A stretch of DNA of 62,439 nucleotides from Chromera velia (Eukaryota > Sar > Chromeraceae), in contig JAHBMJ010004037.1 in the NCBI GenBank assembly GCA_018398765.1, positions 1-62,439 of the forward strand. The letters are read 5' to 3'. A model generated the notes under the pieces. The model worked only from the letters and a program-made list of their open reading frames with translations. It did not search any database and had not been told where the DNA came from. The position numbers and the translations under genes are program-made. This document shows, piece after piece, positions 50,451 to 61,401 of this stretch; the stretch's first letter is position 1, and every line of letters begins with the position of its first letter.

Positions 50451-52121
50451 ACGAATTGTTGCTACACTCGATCAAGCTGGGACGATAAGGCTTGGAAACA
50501 CTGCATAAGGTGCTGGTGCTGGTGCAAAGACAAGTCTGCACCTCAAATTAGTTGCAAAAATAAGGTGCACCGTCTCGGATATAAAAATTAGGTTTCTAAA
50601 GTTGCTGTTTAGTGTTTTTTTGCGGCGAAAAGGCGTCTCATTCAAGGCTAAGACGCTTTAATTTGATGAACTAGATGAGCTACACAAACTTTTATTATGT
50701 GAAACAGCCTAAAATATAAGTTATACAAGTTGATATACAAATCATTGAAACCAATATTTTTTTAAGTATAATTAAGTTTGATATCTTTCGGTGCTGCTTT
50801 TTTTATGCAGTAATAGAAGAACAGTAGTACTACTAAGGAGCAATAGATTTATTGTACTACTAACGAGCAATAGGTTTATTGATGAATACCGTTTTAGGAT
50901 TAGGAATTTAGGATCTAGGTCTAAATGATTAGTTTCGTACTATAGGTCTCCCACGTCAGTATATGCTGAATTTTTAACTTACAGCTTCGAGAGAAAGCGC
51001 TGAAGCGCATCGGACTTCTCTTAGAGGCTCTCTAGCTGGTTTGCACAAGTCCAATCTTTGCCGAGATTCGTTTTCATTTTTTTTTCTCCAATTTATTCTA
51101 ATTTATTCGCAATTTTCCGGCATTCTTACCCTTGGCGCATTTTAGTTTTTCATAAAAAGTAGGAAAAAAACTTGTTTTTATAACCGTAAGTTACACATTT
51201 AAGTGAATAAGCCAAAATTTCTTATTGCATGCTAACGAGGATACCACCAAGCCGATCTACGCTGCATTTTCTCTTGCAGACTTACTTCGGCGCACAAGGG
51301 GTGCGAACTGACTTATCTGTATCTGTGTTATAATCCCGTCAAAAAAAAAAAAATGTAAGAAATGCTAAGCTAAATGCCAGTAAATGAGGGCCCGGAAAGC
51401 GCAAAATCCCAGAAAATGTGAGGTGTTCCATGGATGGTGCTGCGCGCGTTGCATGGCCCGCGTGCCGCCCGTCTACGCACGTCATGGGGGTTGCAGCTGC
51501 CGCCGGGTAAGTGAGTTCCTGCGATGCCGCACGCGCACTCACGTATATACTCACTTGACTCCGCGCGCAATGCGCGCGAACTGACTTGTATTACTTAATT
51601 TAATTAATGATTAAAGCATGATCGAAAAACTTAATTAATTATGCATGTATCGATCTGCATGTTCATGTCGATCGCGTATGTTCACTCTATATGGATCGAA
51701 CTGTGCTTGTCTGCCAATGCATACAGCTTTCTCACGGGGACTGGATCTATCTGTCTGTCTGTGTGTCTGTCTGTTTTCTGGGCGTATGCTGCCACACGGA
51801 CAGCTGGCAGACGGATCGACAGCGAGTGCCGAATTTCTTTGCAACACGTACATCGTCACGTCGCTCGTCTCGGCGTAACTGCAAGAACGCATATGGACTA
51901 CTTGATCGACTGATCGCTTATGTTTGTCTCCCTTCTTCTGGAAAACGCCTCTTTTGTTGTTTGTCTCATCGTCTGACAGGTCATTTTTTTCCCACTTTGT
52001 CTCTGGGGTAGGAACCAAATAGATCAAAGAACTGATCCACAGAGACGCACGCGCATCTGTGTAGTCAGTGGAGACTCTTAAATCCCTCTCGAAACCGTGC
52101 ATCCCGTTTTCTCTCCTGACG
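50451..52121. other. AT-rich intergenic spacer
   Basis: Between the stop of the membrane-protein gene and the ATG of the next plus-strand gene. From about 50550 to 51400 it is AT-rich with no sizeable open frames or microsatellites, like the other two spacers. Two related hairpin-like elements lie at about 51292-51314 and 51562-51578. The last few hundred bases should contain the promoter and 5' UTR of the downstream gene; no core element is assignable. Confidence 0.6.
51562..51587. repeat. CGCGCG intergenic hairpin, copy 3
   Basis: CGCGCGCA and TGCGCGCG pair perfectly around a single A (51562-51578) and are followed by GCGAACTGACTT. That 12-mer recurs exactly at 51303-51314, beside a weaker CGCAC/GTGCG stem. 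Confidence 0.8.
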
Positions 52122-52499
52122 ATGCAACCACAGGTGATGTATCCTTTCCCTCAAATGACCGGAGAAAACGATGTGAGGAACCAGCCACAATCTCTCCAGG
52201 CACTCAGAGAGACAGCGACCTACGCTTCCTCGGGTCCCACCGAGCTCCACAATCCGAACGCCACAGTAAGCATGGCAGTCGGCACAGACCCGGAGTCCCC
52301 TCCTGAGTTTGGCAGAACGATGAAGATGACAAACGTCGCTATGCCTCACTTGAAGCACGACAACTTGTACTCCTCGGCAAGAGGCGGGCTCGGCTTCGCG
52401 ACAACAGGGACAGGGACGGTGGGGGTGGGGCTGCCCGAGGGAACTGTGCAGATTCCTCCGAAGAGTTCGGAAGAAGCAGCGATCAGAGAACTGCAGAGG

Positions 52500-52554
<55 letters not shown>

Positions 52555-53578
52555 GTCTCTCTCTCTCTGTCTCTCTCTCTCTCTCCCCCCTTCTGTGTGT
52601 GTGAGAGAGAGAGAGTACGTGCGCGCGTAGGTCTGTGTTTGTTGGCAACTTTGCTGGAGGTTTTGTGCAGCCTGTCCCCTCGTGCAGCCGTCTATTTGTT
52701 TGAATTTCCGTCGCTTCCCCCGACACGTAAGGAAGTGTCTCGTCTGGATAGCGCAAGACTGCTTGGCCTGTTTTTTTCTTTTTCTTCGATCGTGCCTTCT
52801 CCCGTCCGACTTATGTTCTTCCCAGATCTCTCCTCTTCCTTTCGTATTTGTTCTATTTTCTCTGCATCGCTCAGCAAGAAATGAGCACACAGTGTAGACA
52901 TCAAAGAGATATCACGCACGCATGTGCACCTGCCTCCCTGCCTGCAGTGAGAACGGGGCCCTTCGAGAAGCCTTCAGGCGGCTCTGTGCCCACATCTGTC
53001 AGCAGAGTGGAACGATGGATCTGGAAGAGAACGTCTGGGGAGGTGTTTCGAACGCTGCGATGCTCTGCAGAATATGCGAGGAGGCAGAGGTGAGATAGAA
53101 AGAATAAAAGGAATACATCTATTGATCATCACTATCGTTCTTTCTGTACGAGGGCAGTCCTGTTTTCGCATCCCGCATTGACGTCATCCATGATCTCCTA
53201 GCTATTTCCTTCTCTCTCTTCCAAACGAATTTCTTCCGCCTGCATGCCCCCCCCCCCACGCTTGCATGACATAAGGCTCTGCAGAAGATGTGACGCATCG
53301 GCCATACACCCGTGAAAAGGAGAGTGCATGGTGTCTGTGCACAACTTCCATCCATCCATACATGTCTGCATGGAAGTCCTATCCATCCATTGATCCGTTG
53401 ACTCTATGCCGCCACGCTTTGTTTGCTTTGCCGCTGCAGCGAGCCCTACTCCCCCTCTTGAAGCCCCTCGATGAGGCGAACGGCTGTGGGGCAGAGGGGG
53501 GAGGGCAAGAGGGGGAACCTCTTTTCAAAGCCGCACAGAAGATTCGAGCTGCGTGGAAGGTCAGAGCTTTTTCCATCC

Positions 53579-53627
<49 letters not shown>

Positions 53628-54561
53628 TGTGTGTGTACGCGAATGTCCTTTCCGCGGTCCTTTGTGCACTCGCTCGTTCGGTTTCAGCTGGATTCTCCCT
53701 TCCTTCCTTCCTTCCTTGCTGCCTGCCTTCCTTCCGGCTCCCTTTCGTCTCCCTCCGTCCTTCGTTCTGTCGCTGAATTTGTACTCTGCCCCTGCCATGC
53801 ACAGATTGCGTATGAACGTCTCGGAAGGCGGCCGAAGAGAAAGGAACCCGAGATCAAACTCGAAAAGCAAAAAGTGGAGGAGAAGAAAAAGGTGGGTGTG
53901 TCAGTGAAGGACGAAGTGAACGAAGTCCTGACTGACATGCCCCCTTTTTGGGGTCGCTCAGGTTCGACAAAGAAAATGCTAATAGGTATCCGTCTGTCGG
54001 TTTGCTTCTCTTGCATCTCGTCGTGTCCCTGTGTGTCTCCCTTCCACTTTTTTGGCTTTCCGCGTCCCTGCTCTCCCGCTCTACCTTTCGTTTCCTGCCC
54101 CTCCCCAACTTCTAGCGTGTAGGCCCCCCCCACTCATTGATTCCCCTCCAGCCCTCCCTGTCTCTAGCTCTTTCTGGGTCTTTGCACGATGGTGAAAATA
54201 TGGTTTTACTGCTCAGCGTACCTGGTAGTATGAGGATCATGTCTTTGGGGAGAGGACAAAACAATGGATGTACAGAGGAGCACTGGCTGAATCTTGGGCG
54301 TTGTATTTGTTTTATCACGGCACTTGAAATTGTATTTGCAACTAGTGATGCATTGAGCGAGAAAGGGAAAGTCCACCACGCTGCCTGCCTGTCTGTGGAA
54401 AAGGTAAGAAACGGACGGTCTATCTGTCTGTTAGTCTGTCTGAAAGGAGGGAGAAAAAGAACATAGAGTTTGTCTGTTTGTCTGTTCGCCTCCTTATCTA
54501 CCTTCAGACACGAGAAGTCGCAATCATGTGTGTACGGAAAACTACACCAAAAGCTGTACAG
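52122..54561 (+). CDS. Repeat-protein exons 1-5: N-terminus and IQ-like motif
   Basis: Exons 52122-52498, 52948-53089, 53440-53559, 53805-53891 and 54508-54561, with ending phases 2,0,0,0,0. The start is the first ATG in the open frame; the upstream in-frame GTG at 52068 is not used. Products: Gly/Thr-rich N-terminus, a helical ENGALREAFRRLCAHICQQS segment, RALLPLLKPLDEANG, then the IQ-like motif spanning the 53559/53805 junction, and TREVAIMCVRKTTPKAVQ just before the assembly gap. An open stretch at about 54180-54400 lacks a convincing acceptor and is left out. Confidence 0.65.
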
Positions 54562-57500
54562 GTCAGTCGGCTTTCTCTGTCTCTGTCTTTGTCTCTCTCT
54601 CTTTCTCTCTCTCTCTCTCTTTATCTGTGTGCGGAAAAACGGGGGNNNNNNNNNNNNNNNNNNNNNNNNNNNNNNNNNNNNNNNNNNNNNNNNNNNNNNN
54701 NNNNNNNNNNNNNNNNNNNNNNNNNNNNNNNNNNNNNNNNNNNNNNNNNNNNNNNNNNNNNNNNNNNNNNNNNNNNNNNNNNNNNNNNNNNNNNNNNNNN
54801 NNNNNNNNNNNNNNNNNNNNNNNNNNNNNNNNNNNNNNNNNNNNNNNNNNNNNNNNNNNNNNNNNNNNNNNNNNNNNNNNNNNNNNNNNNNNNNNNNNNN
54901 NNNNNNNNNNNNNNNNNNNNNNNNNNNNNNNNNNNNNNNGGGGGGGGGGGGGGATTGTGTCTGCCTGTGTGACCATCGGTGGTTCTGCATAAATCTTTTT
55001 GTCAATCGATCTGAAGAGAGCAAGAAAGAAGGTGAGAAAACAAAACACTTTCTCTCTGTGTGTGTGTCTGTCGTCCGACTCTGTTTTTCTCGTTGTGTGC
55101 GCCTTTGTGCTTTTGTGGGTGTGTGGGTGCGCGAGTGTGTGGTAGATTGATGTAAGAAAGAGTGGTTCGTTTCTCTGGTCAAAGTCCGCTGTCTGTGGCT
55201 TTCGGCTTCATCTGAGTCGGTCTTTTCAACTTTTGTCACGCGCTTGCTGAAAGAATCCATTTTGGGGTACTTCGCGTATTCATTGATTAATGAATTCAAC
55301 AGACAGTCGTGGTTCCTCTCTCATGCATGCATGCCGTTTGTTTGTTTTTTGGCTTCTTGCTGTCCATGCCTCCCCTTCTCTGCAGACCGACGAAATTGCG
55401 TCAGTCTGCCTTAGAGTCGCCTCTGTTCTTTTCTCTTTTGCTGTTTTCCTACGAAAAAGGTTTTTGCTCAGTGTGGATCCCCCTTGAGCTTCATGGATTC
55501 TTTTTTTTTGCCTTCGAGATTCCTTTGAGAGAGAACGTCCGCGACTCATTCGTGCTCCCTCCCATTTCTTTCAACTTCAGCAGAACAAAGCATCTTCTCC
55601 TCTTTTTATTGGCGCACTGCTTTTCTCTGTCTCTGTTCTGCATGCATGCAGAGGTAAGTTGAGTTTTGCCTATGGAATGCGAAAAGAGGATCGATCGATT
55701 GCTCTCTCTCTCGACTGCTGCAGAAATCCGACCAAAGGGAGAATTGACGACGGTCACGAGACTTTTGGGTGGGTGGGTGAGTGAGTGAGTGAGCATGGAG
55801 AGTGAGGGCACTGTTCTTTGTTTTGTTTGTGCATTTATCCTTCAGCAGTGGTTTTCTTCTCCCTTCAGCAGTCAGGCCTTTTGATCGATCAGTCAGCTTG
55901 AGCAAATACGCTGTCTTCGGCTTTGTACGTAGTTTTGTCAATTGCTTCTTTTCTTTTCTTGTGATGAGTGCTTCAGGTCATTCAGTCCCTGAGTCGACTG
56001 GCTATGTATGGAAAGCTCTCTGCATTCATGCCTTCTCTTTTATTTTGAGTTTTTCAATTGCTTCGCGCGTAGGCGTCTCACTCACTTTCCCTATGTCTCC
56101 TGCCCACTTCAACCTGCCGTTACGATGTCCCCCCCTCCCTCTGGTGTGTTTCTCTCTTTTTATCTGTCTGTCTGTCTGTCTGTCTGCGTACCTGTCTGCA
56201 TGCACGCATTGTCAAGAATAAATGAGAGACATAAATTAGCGAGCATTACATTGGAACGGTGGCTGGGTGGCTGATTGCAGGGGTCGTCGGCGCACTCTCT
56301 CACCTCCCGAGGGTCCCACTGAAGCCCCGCTGAACCCGTTTCTGTAAGTTTTGCTTTTTCTTCTCTTCGTTTTTGTTTTTGCGTGCATTTATTCGTTGGT
56401 GTCTTTGTAAAGTCAATGACTCTCCCTTCCTTTCCCTTCCCGTCTCTGAACACTTGAGTGCGTTGTGTCTCTCGCTTGCATGCGTGCCTTTCTGTTTACT
56501 TGTGTGTGTGTGTGAAAGTGCATTGGTATGGAATTTCTTCACCCAAGTTCTCGCGGCGCAAGCTAGGTCTCTTGAGTTTATGTCTCTCCTCATGCATAGA
56601 GTATTGCGAAAGATGCATGAACAAAATGCATTCACTTTTTGTCTGCGCGCATGCAACACAGAGAGTATCCAGCGAAGCCGCGGGCGTCCTTTAAGATGCC
56701 CCCAGAGGAAACGGAGGCAGAAGGGGGGAGACCCTTGTCAGAGCCCCCCAGCGCCCCCCCACACGACACGATGAGTCCTCCGACAGAAAAGCACGAACCA
56801 GACGACCAGGAGGAACCTGAAGACCTGCCTCCTAGGCCCCCCAGGCAGCCGGGAAGGTGGGCTCTTCAAGAAAGAAGTATTTGCAGACGTCGATCCTCCC
56901 TTAAAAGTGTTTGCACATAGCTGCCCGTGTGGGTTTCTGACTGGCTCGGCGTGTTTTTTTTTTGTCTTTACCCACCTGCCCTCCGCTGGATGTAGAGAGA
57001 GAGAAGGCGCATGCATTTACTTTTATGCATTTACTTCAGATACAGAAAAAGTAAGAATGCAATGTTCTTTACCCACCTGCCCTCCGCTGGATGTAGAGAG
57101 AGAGAAGGCGCATGCATTTACTTTTATGCATTTACTTCAGATACAGGAAAAGTAAGAATGCAATGTTCTTTACCCACCTGCCCTCCGCTGGGTGCATGTA
57201 GAGAGAGAGAAGGCAGCTAGCCTCCTTGATGGAATTCTTTTGAATTCAATCGACGTTGTGTGAATGAATGAATGAATGAATGAATTAATAAATGAATGAA
57301 TGAATGAATGAATGCAGCATCGCCTTTTCCCCCGGGGGCTCGCTTCATATGATCCCCTCGGACGACGCCCCTCCTCCTGAGTATGAGGAGGAAGAAGAAG
57401 AGGAGCCGCCTCCCATGAGAAGAACGTCCTCAGTCCGAACTGGGGAAAGGTCAGTCGGTCGGTTGGTCGGTCAGGGGGCGGAGAAAAATATATTCATACA

Positions 57501-57646
57501 ACTCATTGACATTCTTCATGGACATATGCACGTACGTGTCTATGCATGTGAGTGTGAGTGTGGGTGTGAGTGTGAGTGTGGATGTGGGTGTGGGTGACGG
57601 TGTGAGTGTGTGTGTGTTTGTTTCTCTCTCTCTCTCTCTCTCTCTG

Positions 57647-57685
<39 letters not shown>

Positions 57686-57798
57686 TGCGTGCGTGTGTGT
57701 GCGTTGTGTGCGTGTGTGTGCGTTGTGTGCGTGTGTGTGGGTGTATGTGTGTGTGTTTGTGAGTGCGTGTGTGTTTGTGTGTGTGTGTGTGTGTGTGC

Positions 57799-57830
<32 letters not shown>

Positions 57831-60800
57831 GTGTGTGTGCGTGTGTGTGTTCTTCGTTGTTGCTCGCTCAAAGGTCTGTCTAGTTGCGTGCCTCTTTCCT
57901 TCCAAAGGACTCTCTCTGTCTTTTTCTTTCGTCTGCAACATCAACAAGAAGGCGGATGGCACACCTTTAGAAATTCATTCAATCGTTTTTGTTCCCATGC
58001 AAATTAGATGCTCACCTATCATCATGTTACGGCTTCCTCCCTCCTACTATGATGTCCCCACAGCACCCCTCGTAAGAGCGCCCGGTTTGTCCCCGACGAC
58101 GACAACGAAGTCTACGTATTCACTCCCGGGGTCCACAGGCGACGCTCCTCTGCTTCTCCCAAGAAACCTCCGGGGAACTCCATTATTCCAAGACGCGTGT
58201 CCAAGAAGAAATCAAGAACGCCCTCGAGACCCAGTTTGATTCCCTGGGTCAAGCACACCTTCGAGAAAGATTTCCAGCAGGATCCTCTGGAACCCAAAGG
58301 AGAACGACATCAATTTCCTGACCCGTACGTACGTTTGTGATCCCTTCTTTCAAGACATCCACAAACGTGAAAAACAAAACTCACAAAAGCATGGATGCAG
58401 AAAAACCCGCCCAGCTAAAACAGGGGGGGAGTGAAGTGCCCGACAGATGAATGAAGAGTTGACTTGAGTTTTGCTCTGCCGGTGTAGGTGTCTGCCTCAT
58501 TTGTTTTCCCCCTGCTTTTTCCAGTGATTTTTTATTGACTTATAAAGGAGTGGCTGCATGGACGCGTATGTGTATGTGTGCATACTTGCTTTGTGCCTTG
58601 AATACGACTCGTCCATCCTCCATCCCTCTTTCTCTGTCTGTCTACCCAATCGTCTCCACTTTGCTTGCAGGCCTGCCGGTCATCTGTCCTCCATCCCCCA
58701 GAGACGACACGACTTTCCATCTCCAGACGGAAAACGAGAAGACCCAGTCTATCCTGTCAGACACGGGTTCCCATCACAACCGTGAGTTAGTTCAAACAGA
58801 AAGAGAAAGGGAAAGAGAAAGAAAGAGAGTGTGGTGTCTTTCTTCCATGGACGGCTTGCGAAGCTCCCTCGTCGTGTTCATTGTCAGGTTTGCAAAAACC
58901 TAGATGCATTGAGCTGGCCTGCAACGAATCGTCTTCTGCAATCGGGCGGTGGATCGAATAAAACAAATGAATATGAAAGGCGCCATGGAGTGAGTCTGCT
59001 TGTCTAGCTGCCCGTCGGAACGGACCTTCAATTTTGAGGGCAGGCATAGATCATGCTCACCTCTCCGATTGGTCCATCCGCATGCGTTTACTTTCATACA
59101 TATTCTGTATGAATTCTGTATGAAAGAATTCTGTACATATTAAAACGAATTCTGTATGAAAGTAAACGCTCACCTCTCCGATTGGTCCATCCGCATGCAT
59201 GCAGAGCTGAGGGAGAAGCGCCAATTCCGCGGAGGAGACACAGATTCACTCAGGACGGAATGGGAAAAGGGGAGGACCCGAAAGGCAAACGTCATGAATT
59301 TCCGAAACCGTCAGAGGGTCAAGAAGAAGGAATACCCAAAGTTCACCATGAATTTCCTAGCGACGGGTTGGTGAGATGCCTTTTCTTTCCTTCCTTCTTT
59401 CTTTCACTCTCTCTCTCTCTCGCGCGCGCGCGCGCTCTTTCTCTCTCTTCATCTTACCTTGTCCCTCTCCGTGCTCCTCTTGCGCTTGTGTGTTGGTTTC
59501 TGTCACGAATGATTGATATCTCTTCCTTTCTCTGGAGATCCCTGTCCTGTAAGTGACTGCATTTCCCCCCTCTCCTCCTTTCTTCCTTCCTTCATCCCCC
59601 CTCGATCACCTTCTCTTGTCTTCTCCTATTCCAGCTTTATTTCCTGACCAGATTCGGCTCGTCAGCTGTTTTGTTTTTCCTTTTTCTGTCTTCCACGTGT
59701 TTGCCCCTCCCTCTTTAGTCTTCATTGACTTTCTTGGATCTTCGTTTGTTTCTGTCTTTTCGGCCGGATCGCGGAACGAACACTTTGGTTCTATAGATAC
59801 ATTTCTGCTCTGTGTGATATAATACAGTTCATTGATAAGTACTTTAACATTTTTTTTCTGTTCTTTTCTTCTGTGTCCTCTTTCTGCAGGGCTCCAGGCG
59901 AGGGGCCAATCCCCTACCGAAAACACAAAATAGACTCTGTTGCCTCTGTCGCTTCTGTATTCCCCTCGGGAAAGCGGCACACATTCGAACGGGGCGGGTG
60001 GGTGGAGCCTGCACATGCAGCAGCATCAGATGTTTTGTGTGCATGGTACCAGAGGCATGCGCGTATGCAAGCATAGAGACAGGCACATGCACTCCCGGGA
60101 TCGTCCTCAGCAGATACACGCACATCCACCCATCCATCTATCAGCCCATCCATTTCTGAATCCATCGGGACTCAGTGGCCATGCACAGCACTCTATCGAA
60201 ACTGCACCGACCGTGTACTCTTGTTCACACTTCAAGATCCAAATACACTTCTTGTTGTTTTGTATCAACTTTAGTGAAGGGAAGGTTCGGTAGATCTGGC
60301 AATTTTTTTGACGGATGAAACTTGACCTGCTGACTTAATTTCCGTTCTGTATCTCGATCGATCGATTTTTTCTTTCTTTTTCTTACCTGAATGCACGCAG
60401 CAAGAGAAAGAGCTCTGGTACAGGAAAAGGACGACGGCACCGATTTTCGAACCAAGGGTAGGTGGGTCGGTCTGTGCATGCATAGGGTTCTGTTTCTTTC
60501 TTTCTTCGCTTCTCTTTTTGTCGACACGTCCTATTCCGTTCTTGCGTGCGCACCTGATTGATTCTTTTGCACAGTTAGTTTCTTTCTCTCTAATCCATAT
60601 TGCCATCCATGCATCAATGTCCTCTGATCGATTGACATATCGCAGAGAGGGCCCAGAGGACCGAGTGCCCTACAGGCGACATGACTTTCCGCAAAATGGG
60701 TCCGTCAGCACATACATCTCTTTCTTTCTTTCTTTCGTTCTTTCTTTCTTTCTTTCTTTCTTTCTTTCGTTCTTTGTTTCTCTCTGGGATTCTTTCTGTT

Positions 60801-61368
60801 TGTCTACCCGCTTTGCATTGTGTTTTTCTCTGAAATGACTGTGACAGATGCGGACCGTCTGAGGCGGGTTTGTGACCCATTCTGATAAGATGCTGGTCTG
60901 CAATGGGTTGAAGGCATGCGGGGTTTTCTTCATTGGATACTCTCTTTCTCGAGTTTAACCAAACTCCCCGCACCGCCAGATTTTCCGTCAAGAAATGCCA
61001 AGCTGGTGTGTTTCCTATTCGTCCTTCTCTCTCGAATTTTAGTCCATTTAATTCCCTCACTGACTCACTCACTCACTCACTCACTCCACTCTCCTGCATG
61101 CGCCCCCCCCCCGGCCGGGCACCTGCAGAGACCCGAACGAGGACAGAATCCCGAGAGTTCGACACGAATTTGAGAAGCAGGGGTAAGTCTTGATCGATGG
61201 ATCGATCGAAGAGAAACGAAAAGAAGGAAGACGGCATGATGCAGGGATGGATAGCCGCAGCCTCACGTCTTCCTTCCGACTCTTCGCCAGTCCAGCTAGC
61301 AGCTCTCCTCATGGATCCACTCACACGCTCCTGCCCCCATTCACTTTCTCTCTTGGACGCCGAAGGTA

Positions 61369-61401
<33 letters not shown>

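Noticed and set aside
54141-54466. Open stretch with VLLLSVPGSMRIMSLGRG-like sequence
   Set aside because: It looks somewhat coding, but I found no acceptor in a suitable position, and exons 53805-53891 and 54508-54561 already join in phase. Left unannotated.
57503-58007. Cys/Val- and His/Thr-rich open frames on both strands
   Set aside because: Artefacts of (GT)n repeats in an intron of the IPYxRHxF gene.
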